Shown: positions 29,345 to 38,345 of the stretch, piece by piece
How positions within the stretch are numbered: position 1 is the first letter of the stretch
Layout of the letters: each line of letters opens with the position of its first letter
Source of the DNA: Rhopalosiphum padi
Taxonomy: Eukaryota; Arthropoda; Insecta; Hemiptera; Aphididae
Assembly (NCBI RefSeq): GCF_020882245.1
Contig: NC_083598.1
Span: 70,685,714 to 70,749,713, forward strand
Length of the DNA stretch: 64,000 nt
Direction: 5' to 3'
The notes under the pieces: generated by a model
What the model was told of the DNA's origin: nothing
Database searches by the model: none
The model's input: the letters and a program-made list of their open reading frames with translations, nothing else
Translations under genes and position numbers: made by a program

Positions 29345-31040
29345 TGCGCGACGATGATTTTAACCGTTCATTAAAATGTGAAGAGCGCGAACATCGGATT
29401 TTTTAACGTGAAGGTAGAAAGTGGAGACGCGTTACCACGGTAACCAAACGGGGCACCGGAAATCATGGGAGGGGAGGAGAGGGTAGTTGAAATGCGCGAT
29501 TTTTCGGAAAAACGTTTCGGAAAACAGCGGCACACGGGGTCGATACACCCGCCGAAAACATCATGCCGGGGTGGTGGTAGTAATAACGCTGACGTCACGT
29601 ACGGGCGCAAGCGTACGGTCGGCTGACGTCAGCTCACACGCGATGGGATCGATAGCGTCGCGGGGCGTGGAGCGTCTACCACTGCCGCCGAAAGAGTACC
29701 CCACGAGCTTCGCGTCGTCACCGATAACGATGTGCCACGTTGTTTTTTGGAGGGGAGGAGGGAAGACGCCGCTTTGAATAAGCATTTGCTCCAATACGTT
29801 TGTTTATATTTTTATCCAATAAAATGATCACCGTGACCACTATAAAACGGGTTCAAACTCATACGCACTACCTACATAGAAACACGTCACCGGATGCCGT
29901 AGGTCAGTTGAGGTACACGACTATAGCCACTATGATTGTAATATATTATTATTTAATTATGGTCCCCCTCGAAATAGACGGTCGTGTATATTTTATTTTC
30001 TACGTGTCGTCTATTTTTAGAAACAATACCACCGGACGTAAGGCACAACATTAAACCGCTCTCGTGTTGTTGTTGTACATATTATTATATGTTTAAATAA
30101 AATAAATATAACGAAACCTGGTGCACGCACACGCTCGACACAACGGTGTACTGTAATTATTATGCATTACGCTGGGCAATTGACGCGGAGTGGGGCGGGG
30201 GCGTAGATAATAATGGATGCACCGCCGCAGCAGGCGAGCGCGGACGAAAAAGCATTGGAGAACCGAAGAACAAGTCTGTTCCAAGAACAGGCGACGGCGC
30301 ACACGGGACGAGAAACTATAGGCGTGAAGGACAACGAGTGCGTTGAACCACCAACCGCCGACACCGCCGCAAGTATCCGAGACGACGATGACGGCGGTCT
30401 GTGCTCGCAGAGTCGTAGTAGTTGTCGTCGTGACCCAAACGCGGGCGGAAAATGAAAATATTATTATTTACGTCGTAACATCTCATTCCTACCCGCACGA
30501 CTCCGACGACCGTCATCACAACGTACGATACGATTATTTACGTACATTACTGCGGCGTTTGCCCGAACCCCCCCCCCCTCTCCCCGGCCACCATTCGTAG
30601 ATCCGACCGAAGAGGTTTTTTAATTTTTATTCATCATCATCATCATTATATTATATTATTTTTTATACATATTATTATTAGAAGTTGGCAACAGTGGACG
30701 GCGCGCTTGTGTTCTCGCCGGCGTGTTGACGGGGAGGGGGAGGCGGTGTACAACACTCTAACCGCCGCATTCATCAGCTGTGGCCGAACGACGTGTGTGC
30801 CGCGGCGGCGGTCTTTGCGTATGAAACAACGTACGATATTATATAGTCGTCGTACGAAACGGCGTTAAATAAGAGTGGGAAACATTCGATTGACGGTCGG
30901 TCGGACGGACGGGGCTACGAGACACACACACAAACACACGCACACCGTGTGTAATACACCAAAAGATAAACAGCTGACTGGCTGCCCGTTGCCGCGACAC
31001 CCATATCGTGGCCCCACGAGTCTCGCGTACCGCCGCCGCT

Positions 31041-31081
<41 letters not shown>

Positions 31082-34000
31082 AAAGCCTACAAAGTTAAGT
31101 ACTTGTAGTGGGTGTGTGGGTGTGTGTGTGTGTGTGTGTATACTGTGTAATATTATTATACTCGAGCCGCCGCAGATGATGGGCTCGATGAATGAAATCG
31201 TTGCGCGTATAATAGTATTATGTGTGCACGCATCGACAAGGACGACGCAAACGTAAAAATATAATAATAATAATAATAATAATAATGATAATCAGAACTA
31301 AAATAAAGAGATGACCAGATACAACGATTTTAGACCGCTGAAAAAAAAACTGTGGCCCGTCAAATAATAACTCACAATGTTTTATACGTATATATATATA
31401 TAATATATACAGTATATTATATAATTCTCACTGGCGTTTATTATAAAATAATTGCGTGAAGAAAAAAAATATTATGATAGCTTTATAAACATTATTATTA
31501 TTTATTCACCTTGCTGAGTTTCTCGCCCTCGTGGTGGGGTATGAGTGTCCGCAGATTCTGGAAACCCGCGTTTATTGACTGCATACGACGTCTTTCGTTG
31601 GAGTTGGCGATCTCCCGTCGCATCCGTTTCTCGTGCTCCATGCTGACGGTCATCTGGGGCGTCCTATGGCCAACCACAATAGGTGCAAGTCCCGCTGGAG
31701 GCGAATCCACTCCTTCCTCGGACGCGTTTGTCAGGCTAGATGTAAAAATCAATTTAATATCAATATTTTTGATATGGTATAAGGGAAGGAGGATTTATAG
31801 TCAAAACGATTAATGGTTAAACTCCGGAAATAATTATATGGATGCCAACAACGATAATTTACCGGAAATAGTAGGGGTACGTTGCTAACAATAATTATCA
31901 AACATCAATAAGAAGACAGGTGTGAAGAAAACCTAATTACCTGCAGTGGATCGCGGTTGTACATCAGGCCGTCTAATTTTGATACCCTCACTCACCCCAT
32001 AAAATATTATGTAATGTTTGAAATAGCTCAGGGTAGACTACACTCTAAGCCTTCTCTACCTATTTTATATATACATATAAATATAGTCCCATGTTTTGCA
32101 ACACGTGGTTTTTCTTGAAACAATTTGTTTGAATGCAGTTTTCTAGTGTATTTTTTTTAAATTGTTAACCGATTACAAAAGAAAACCTATTTAACACTTA
32201 CAACTTTAAACTTTTGATGTTTGTACAGAATTAACATTTTAAATGTAGTAGATATTTGACTTTCAAAACAAAACGTAAACAATTTAAACGGATAGCGGCT
32301 TAATGGGAAAACCACCATCATACGCAATATTAATTCTTATGAGTTTAGAGAAAATACTCAGTCAAAATCGTACTAAGCGGTGGCACTACGCCGATATACT
32401 CTATACCTAACCTAATCATTTCCCAGTAAATTCTTTACTTTAACTCGTTATAACGTATTTTAACGTTATTTTTTGGTAATACGAATATACAAGCACCTTA
32501 CTGTATTTAATCTGGAAGTAATAAATATCTATTGACTTGACCAAAAACCAAAACAAATCAAAGCATGCCAAAATAAATTGTACAGCCCACAGGCGACAGC
32601 TGGTGTTTAGTATATAATACATCATACGTGTATTTTTTGGAAGTGCTTCTTTTATGTTATTTTCTTTTCATGGCGTAACAATAAAATGTATAAAACGATA
32701 TAGACGAATATTAAAAGACGGGAGGGTCATATTCGGAGTTATACACGAGAATATGACAATGATCGGTGTTAGTCTGTTACCATACAAACTCTGTAGCACA
32801 CAATAGTATTGCAGTTGCCACGCGTTTTTTTTAGCGTTGTAGAAGAACCAAGAAATAGGGTTGAACGAAAAGAAAAGAAATTATTGATTCTGTTACTTAT
32901 TCAATACTCTACTATTCATTCGATTATCACTCAAAATAATCAACGAAACCCATGTCCAAAGTAATATGGTTACGCTTTGCAAAACAATAATTTAAATTTT
33001 CGAGACAACGGTGATGTAAAAATGTAAATATTATCACGGAATTATTTACGGTCCCACAAAATGTCCAATGTTTAATATTGCTATCTAAAAACGACGTGCC
33101 TAAAAAACAATAACATTATGAAATAAATTGGAATGCATCGTTTTTTATTCACCAAAGTTAATGAATTTGAAACTTTATATGTTGTTTTCAATTATTCCAA
33201 TAATTCTACTGATTTCTCTAGAACTGTTTCATAAATCGCAATTGATATTTACTCAGTTTATGCAAAATTGTGTTTTGAAAAACAATAATGGACCTCAATT
33301 GGAATTTTCTTTTAAATTTATAATCAGTTGTTAGGTTAATAGATAACAATTTTATTAAAATTCTTAATCTTTTAAACGGAAATGTTTAATTGACAATATT
33401 ATAATATAATCATACATATAATATTATTGAATAATTTCTAAGTCCAACAATGAATATGGTAAGCACTGAATTTACCGAAAATTTTATAGTAATCGGTATT
33501 TATACACGACGCAAGTACAATTCATAATATATACAAGTGAACAATACAGTTTACAATTTTTTTTTCAAACATTATTTTTTACATGTGCTACAGGTAAAAT
33601 ACGAAAGTACCATACCCAGATTTTCACAGTTAAAAGTATTACAAGTATGTAATAAGTTTAGTTTTATGTTGCCATGTAAAACTCTAGACTTAGAACGGTG
33701 TATATATTCGAGAGTACATTGACAGTATAGACATAGGTATATCACAAAAACAACAACAACAAAATCATGCAACTTGGTGAAAACAAATGTTTTAACACTA
33801 TACCTACGTGTGGATAAAAAACTACACTACTCGGAATGTGAACATGGGTAACTTTTCAGACGTCAACGATTGATAGTATATACACTCTAAACGCACAAGA
33901 AACTTAACCTTATCGCTCGTCAGTGACTCACGCGCGCATGACTAAGAAGATGTTTATAAGACCGAAAAAAAATAAGGTAGGATTATGGTATATGCTCGTG

Positions 34001-35527
34001 TATGCCTAACCTAACCTAGCCCAACCGAACGCAATCGTCATAAAAGCCAATAAGTAGGAAAACGTCTAGTCTGCGGTCGTTTTATTATCAATAAGATTTT
34101 TGTCCGAACTCGTTTCTCCTCCTACTCGCCGCCTTACCAACACGATCGACTCGTTTATTATTTTTTTTCTATTTTTTGCGCACCCATGTCCTTGTGCGAT
34201 TTATTATTATTGTTATTTTTCTTTGCCATAAATAATCGCCGTCTGGCCCCCTCCGCCCGCCAACCGTCCAAATCACGCGTTTCGTTCCATCCCGGTCTAA
34301 GCACATTATTATCTCCGTTCGTCAGCTGTAAACGACGACGACAACAGCGGCGGCGGTTGCGGCCGAATACGCTCGCCTCGCCGACGCCGTGACCTCCAGA
34401 CGGGATGGGTAGCGACGACGGCGGTGACGCTCTGCCCACGGCCCGGTGGACAGGCGAAATCGAGCGCGCGCGCGCAATGCCAACCGCAGACGTCGGGTTT
34501 TGGTTTCTCCGACCGCGCGCCGGCCGTCTGTGCCCCGCTCCTCCGGCCGCCGCACACGAAACCACGCTCGCCGGCCGGCCGGTGTGCGGCCTTCCTACCG
34601 CGAGGACCACCTAGAATAATAATGCCGAGCGGCGTGGCCTACATAGCCGTGTCGCCGGCCATCCCGTAGGCCGTTCTGGCGTTGAATCGGTGCGATTGAA
34701 AAAAAATTATCCAAACGTACGGCGGGACCAATCGTCGTCGTCGTCGTCATTATCATTATACGCCACCGGTGTGCACGCTGCCGTTTTGACAGCTGTGCCC
34801 GCCGAAACCGGTTGCCGGCGGCGACTAGTTCACGCCGGCGCACGAGAGCGCGCGCGGTGAGAACGACGACGGCGACGACACAACAATAGGGGAGGACAGC
34901 TGGCCCAACAGCTGGATGCCGGCGACCGATCGACCATCTGCCGCGCGCGCGGTCCGGACTGCTTCAGTAGTCGGGGAGTTCGGGACTGTACGATCGGAGA
35001 ATATTTTGCCGTAAACTAAAAAGAGAATTGCCGGCAGCGAAAAAACGCTACACGACAGATACTACGATGATTACGATAAAATAATTGCAAGCTACGATTT
35101 TTGTTAAAGCGTGTGATTCGACTGCCGATCGACGAATATTCAACAATATTATTGTATAATAACAGATTTACAACTACTACTACTACTGTCGTCGGCAGTC
35201 GATGGGAGACGATAAACAACACGGGTCTTGTTATCGATTATTTGTTTTTATTTTTGTGCATTGATAAAGATACAGCACACAACAGCTGACGGGCGTGTAC
35301 AACGCGACAGATAACTATGCACACACGCACACACATGCAAACGGAATTGAAAACCTAACCGACGTTCGTTTGTATAATGTACCAATTATCTTTGGCCCCC
35401 CTCCATCCCTCCCTGGCACACAAACAACAAAAAATTCCGCTCACCTGCAATAGTTTAAGTCCTCGTGGTCGTAGTGCTGCAAATCGTCGAACCGGTCTTC
35501 CGATCTGATCGTTATAGCCGTGTCCAT
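2740..35527 (-). CDS. crp: Transcription factor AP-4 (TFAP4 / cropped), bHLH-leucine zipper, 7 coding exons
   Basis: AP-4 binds CAGCTG E-boxes as a homodimer in the nucleus. Coding exons in transcript order are 35445-35527, 31510-31735, 8664-8829, 7858-7947, 3374-3570, 2939-3286 and 2740-2868. All introns are GT/AG and phases agree throughout, giving 412 residues (human about 338). The basic region and helix 1 (about 66-96) contain REIANSNERRRMQSINAGFQ, almost identical to vertebrate TFAP4. Helix 2 and the first zipper follow (104-134, with LEQEKTRLL). A second coiled coil spans about 193-228. An acidic stretch contains LIKTE (around 287), which fits a SUMO consensus. RQNLETIVEAIRHLEG (327-342) matches the conserved C-terminal segment. 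The start is the ATG at 35525-35527. It is the first in a short exon whose last two bases complete a Ser codon with the next exon. The N-terminal exon is the least certain part, because it has little homology to known proteins. Confidence 0.9.
3571..7857 (-). other. crp intron between exon 7858-7947 and exon 3374-3570
   Basis: This is AT-rich intronic DNA. The only items I can single out are a tandem CAGCTG pair at 6097-6108 and an imperfect hairpin (CAGACAG at 6417-6423 pairing with CTGTCTG at 6444-6450). Open frames at 5825-6271 and 6513-6719 have AT-driven composition and no recognisable domain. Confidence 0.6.
6097..6108. promoter_or_regulatory. Two abutting CAGCTG E-boxes in crp intron
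   Basis: The sequence CAGCTG occurs twice back to back, inside a larger palindrome TGCAGCTGCA. CAGCTG is the known AP-4/class-A bHLH target site. Because it lies inside the AP-4 gene, it is a candidate autoregulatory or enhancer site. In such AT-rich DNA a GC-containing tandem palindrome is unlikely by chance but not impossible. Confidence 0.3.
7858..7947 (-). CDS. crp: 30-codon exon of crp, possibly a cassette exon
   Basis: On the minus strand a T-rich tract ending in TGTAG precedes an exon of exactly 90 nt, followed by donor GTAATA. It starts by completing a Gly codon left open by exon 8664-8829 and ends by leaving a G that the exon at 3374-3570 completes to Gly. It is therefore phase-symmetric and could be included or skipped without shifting the frame. 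It encodes VVILNTNV, then GDHRSG and LSPDNIQVIGTAS. This falls where vertebrate TFAP4 has its short acidic linker between the two coiled coils. Codon composition is balanced compared with flanking intron. Inclusion is favoured by the splice sites; whether it is constitutive or alternative cannot be told. Confidence 0.75.
8268..8293. repeat. (ACTC)n microsatellite
   Basis: About six tandem ACTC units lie in the crp intron, 0.3 kb from the 90-nt exon. Confidence 0.85.
17560..17590. repeat. (GGT)n microsatellite
   Basis: About nine GGT units lie within the CpG-rich block. Read on opposite strands they give poly-Val/Trp/Gly or poly-His/Pro, which accounts for the odd open frames here. Confidence 0.9.
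17814..17861. repeat. (ACG)n(ACA)n compound microsatellite
   Basis: A run of ACG triplets passes into ACA triplets. Another short ACG run follows at about 17934-17952. Confidence 0.9.
18445..18546. repeat. (TTA)n/(TTG)n microsatellite, about 100 bp
   Basis: TTA and TTG triplets fill this stretch, with single-base interruptions. It marks the right edge of the CpG-rich block. Confidence 0.9.
22711..22800 (+). mobile_element. Possible 5S-rRNA-derived SINE remnant
   Basis: A GC-richer island in AT-rich intron contains GGTCAGTACCGTCC, then CTCGGATGCGTGATCACCCG and GGTTCTTAGC. The spacing and words resemble the 3' internal promoter half of 5S rRNA (GGTCAGTAC, then TTGGATGGGTGACC and CCTGGG), the head of SINE3-type elements. 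Both alignments are imperfect, and I see no clear tail or target-site duplication. A different small repeat family is possible. Confidence 0.35.
23134..23191. repeat. Inverted repeat, G-run/C-run element fragment
   Basis: TTGAGGGGG at 23134-23142 is inverted as CCCCCTCAA at 23183-23191. The interior includes GCGGGCTTAGCCCCCC. It looks like a fragment of a small repetitive element rather than unique intron DNA, but copy number cannot be judged from this window. Confidence 0.35.
24100..25060. promoter_or_regulatory. CpG-rich block inside crp intron
   Basis: A second island of CpG-rich sequence. Several overlapping open frames (for example minus-strand 24841-25056) show no recognisable domain, and I do not call them genes. 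It may be an intronic promoter or enhancer. Confidence 0.3.
28580..29170. promoter_or_regulatory. CpG-rich block inside crp intron
   Basis: Composition is GC-elevated with repeated CGCGCG words and a short GT microsatellite at about 28762-28780. No exon is supported. It is separated from the next block by the AGT microsatellite. Confidence 0.25.
29191..29342. repeat. (AAT)n-(AGT)n microsatellite, about 150 bp
   Basis: AAT triplets change to a long AGT array, broken by occasional TCG or AAT units. It is the longest simple repeat in the window. Confidence 0.95.
29431..29444. promoter_or_regulatory. Perfect RFX X-box
   Basis: GTTACC and GGTAAC form a perfect inverted pair separated by two bases, matching the X-box consensus GTNRCC-N(0-3)-RGYAAC bound by RFX-family factors. 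RFX sites mark ciliary and stress-regulated promoters in insects. Confidence 0.5.
29590..29597. promoter_or_regulatory. Palindromic CRE (TGACGTCA)
   Basis: A full consensus CREB/ATF site. A second copy lies 34 bp downstream, and CGTACG at 29598-29603 abuts it. Confidence 0.5.
29624..29631. promoter_or_regulatory. Second palindromic CRE (TGACGTCA)
   Basis: The site is identical to the first copy, and the flanking GC..GC extends its palindrome. CGTACG at 29612-29617 lies between the two copies. Confidence 0.5.
31042..31139. repeat. (CA)n and (TG)n in inverted arrangement
   Basis: A (CA) run of about 38 bp (31042-31079) is followed, after 31 bp, by a (TG) run (31111-31139) on the same strand. 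The two runs are reverse complements and could pair as a long hairpin in RNA or single-stranded DNA. Confidence 0.9.
31736..35444 (-). other. First crp intron
   Basis: 3.7 kb between the start-codon exon and the basic-region exon. The part up to about 34.05 kb is AT-rich with no supported exon. The rest is CpG-rich promoter-proximal sequence. Open frames such as minus-strand 34158-34610 are Arg/Pro-rich products of GC-rich composition. Confidence 0.6.
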
Positions 35528-36420
35528 GATACGTGCGAAACGCCGGCCCGACGTTGGGCGCGCGCGACACGACGATGACGGGCGAACAGGGCGCGGACGA
35601 CGGTTTTCGGGTGTTTTTCTTTCTACCGAGGGTGTCGCGCACGGTCGAAACGAACTGAAACTGGACGTCCCCCTTGTATTTTTCCGTTCAAAACGACAGC
35701 GCGAAATAAACGAACTGTTGTTTTGTCCACGCTCGACAATATAATAATATTGTTATTATTACGTCGTCTGGCGGACGGAGCGAAAATCCCGTTGGATTGC
35801 GCGCGGTTTCGACGGCAGGGCGTTCGTACGGCGACGGCGGCGATTTGCCGGGCAACGGGGAGCTGACGAGGAAAAAAAATGGCGCGCGCGCGTAACCGAT
35901 GCACGTACGTACGCCAACACAATGAACTGCGTTATGGCGGGAAACAGCTGTGCGCTGCGCCGCGCACCGATGCCGCCGCCAGAGCGACGTGCGCGTATTC
36001 GTACGCCGCGCACGCGGCCACCATGTTTTTCCCGACATTTTTTACGCCCGGTGTCCGGTAGACGCGGCCACGACGTGACGCACCGGCCGCCAACACAGTC
36101 CATCCGATCGGTGGCCACCAAAACGGCCGTAAATGCCGATAAACGGCCTTTTCGAGATGGGTACTGCTCACGTGCGGGCCGGCCCGTCGGCGTTGGTGGG
36201 GATAGACCGGATAGGTGATCGGTGGCGGTATTGGTGAGTGGCCGAGGAACGCGGTGGCCGGTAACGTCCGCCAGGGAGCGGTACTGCGTGCGTCGTGCAG
36301 ACGTGAATCACTCTGCCGACCGTGAAAAGCACACAATATAATACGTGTACATCCGCCCGGCGCCCCTCCAATTTTTTTTTCAAATTCCGCAACGTTTCGA
36401 CGACCCGAAATGAGGAAATT
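34050..36420 (-). promoter_or_regulatory. CpG-rich promoter region of crp with clustered CAGCTG boxes
   Basis: This is the longest CpG-rich stretch in the window and it surrounds the crp start-codon exon. CAGCTG occurs at 34323, 34790, 34897, 34909, 35283 and 35945. That is six in about 1.6 kb, against roughly 0.4 expected for a six-base palindrome at even composition. Two of them are 12 bp apart. AP-4 binds CAGCTG, so autoregulation is a reasonable guess. No TATA box or start site can be fixed. Confidence 0.5.
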
Positions 36421-36581
36421 TTTTGAATTCCTCTAGTGCGCGTCTAATTAAGTTGGCACTAGACGATCGGTATTGTCGACCGTTCCATTTTTTAGATGTC
36501 GACACGCGGTCCTCATATCATACGATAATTACTTACCTTGCCTGATACATATCAAAATATGATTATATAAATCATAATATT

Positions 36582-36866
36582 ATGATGTATATGTGCAAAA
36601 CATCCCTTACAATTGCACACATAATCATCCACTGTCCAAAATACTCAACTTCGTGTCTTCTCCTAAACATACCTTCATCACTTGAAAAGCCCTCACTCAA
36701 AACGACCAATATTTTTAAATTTTTCAAACAAGTAGACTTAGAAAATAAAACTGTAAAAACCTATCATTTTTTCTCTAGTATTGTAAAAATTCATAATAGT
36801 ATGTAAATGTTACCGTAGGCTAATAATCGTTGTTATTGAAGCTTTAACATTATTAAAAAAAAAAAA
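36582..36866 (+). mobile_element. 5'-truncated non-LTR retrotransposon (LINE) remnant, 3' end
   Basis: The frame from 36582 contains CKTSLTIAHIIIHCPKY followed by LLLNIPSSLE and IFKFFKQVDLENK. This is the pattern of the C-terminal Cys-His motif and tail of Jockey-type ORF2 proteins (C..., H...HCP.Y...R..L, I..FL...LENKI). It keeps only the last 60 or so codons, then a short 3' UTR and a 12-A run at 36855-36866. ATAATATT flanks both sides (36574-36581 and 36869-36876), a possible target-site duplication, although this word is common here. It is a dead fragment lying just upstream of the crp promoter. Confidence 0.6.
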
Positions 36867-38345
36867 TTATAATATTCACGATACAAGTGAATAAGTTCAC
36901 GATAAAGGCAATTTACTTTATATTCGTAACTCATCAATTCGTCAAATGAAAGTAAACACGATAATAAAATGGTTGTGGATTTATTTTTCGGAGATTTAAT
37001 ATAATATTAATATAATATATTATAGTTTATTTAATTTAATATTTTAATGCGCGTTGCCTTATAATTGATACTATAACTGTTTTTAAGAAGATGTTATTTG
37101 TTATGGATCGATGTACACACCGCTATTAATTTAAAATGTATTATTACAATTATTTACATTTTTGATCACTACAACATTGTTGCCGTTGTTGGTATTTAAT
37201 CTATTTTGTGGCATTTATGTATTATACCAATGTACGTTGATAAAACATAAAAGACGATTTTCACTTTTACAACAATTATGACGTATGTATGATTTTCTTG
37301 TACATACGCACGATATTTATTGTGAATAATTCATACACACACTAAATGTTTAAAAATAATAAGACGAGTATGATCGTCGTCTAAACGTAGACAAATGATT
37401 TTTATTTTTATGAGTTGTCAAATCTTCAATAGATTGCAAAATGGCAAAAAATCATAAGAGTGACGTCATAATTCAATAGTACTAAACTACATTTGATTAG
37501 ATTGTGGATTGTATTACAATACATCAAATGTCAATATTACATCTAATTCTGTTAATGCGTACAAATTATTGCTTAATAAGTATAAAAAAAAGGCCACAGT
37601 GGTGATGGGAAGGGTACATAACAACTCCCTTCCCACCATGATTGCCATTAGCTGTTTATTATTAAATATTAAAATAAATAAGTTAAACAGAAAAAAAATT
37701 ATACATACAAATAATAAACTAATAATGATACAGTACTAAATATTTGAATTTATCATATTATAATTTTAATAAAAATAAAAATGGATAATATTCATAGTGT
37801 ACAAATTGTTCTAATGTTTTAATTTGTAATATTTTATCAGTGATTTCTTAAATAGTTTTAGTCAACAGATTAAAAGCTCAACAATACTTAAATCATACAT
37901 CATTAATTAGTAAAGAATTTGTAAAATAACACTAATATTGGTGTTAATATGAAACTCATGTATACTATAATAAAATTTAACATATTTAATAATATTTCAA
38001 TCATTCGTAAAAAATTTAAATTTTCTAAAAATAATGAATTTTATTTCAATCAGATTTAAAAATACTAGTTGAGCAAAAACAATTTCCATTATTAGTCTGT
38101 TATCATTCCTAATCACATTAAAATATAGATTATAACTATTTAACCAATCTAAGTCGAATAGTGTTCTCTTGTTCACTAGACTATTTAGTATTTAACTATA
38201 AATACATATTTTTTTAACATTTAGTGTAATTCGATCTAATAACCATATGTAGTGATAATAATAATTATTATCAGTTATCATTATAAATATTATAGTATAA
38301 ATTATGTTTGCATATAAAATCACAAATACAAGTCATAAGGTCAAT
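36867..38345. other. Intergenic DNA between crp promoter side and Sfmbt 3' end
   Basis: AT-rich, with no supported gene. It should include the 3' UTR of Sfmbt; a minus-strand AATAAA lies near 38040. The only structured item is the hairpin at 37606-37635. Confidence 0.5.
37606..37635. repeat. Short perfect inverted repeat
   Basis: TGGGAAGGG is followed after 12 bp by CCCTTCCCA. Partial pairing continues outward with mismatches. It may be a MITE relic or a transcribed hairpin. Confidence 0.5.

Larger units (their letters stand above)
29345..30620. promoter_or_regulatory. CpG-rich putative promoter/enhancer block with X-box and CREs
   Basis: This CpG-rich block combines a perfect RFX-type X-box (29431-29444), two palindromic CREs (29590-29597, 29624-29631) and a flanking CGTACG inverted pair. 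These are hallmarks of regulated promoters. It lies 1.9 kb on the exon-9-side of crp exon 31510-31735, inside the large intron. An open frame of 80 codons on the plus strand (30213-30455, starting MDAPPQQAS) is hydrophilic and begins at an ATGG context. It might be a nested first exon, but nothing supports its continuation. Confidence 0.4.
8830..31509 (-). other. 22.7 kb crp intron
   Basis: This intron separates the exon ending the basic region/helix 1 from the exon carrying helix 2, a conserved split of the bHLH. Most of it (8.8-17 kb, 18.7-24 kb, 25-28.5 kb) is AT-rich, with no convincing exon on either strand. The remainder consists of CpG-rich blocks, microsatellites and probable transposon remnants listed separately. 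Open frames in the CpG-rich blocks overlap in several frames and are mostly compositional. Confidence 0.7.

Noticed and set aside
29180..29374. Poly-Val open frame
   Set aside because: Direct translation of the AGT microsatellite.
32404..32415. CCTAACCTAA, insect telomere-like
   Set aside because: Only two units; chance in AT-rich DNA.
34004..34018. CCTAACCTAACCT, possible interstitial telomeric repeat
   Set aside because: Fewer than three TTAGG units and no extension.
34158..36392. GC-rich frames on both strands up to 150 codons
   Set aside because: Arg/Pro/Ala-rich, overlapping in four frames around the crp promoter; no homology or splice support.
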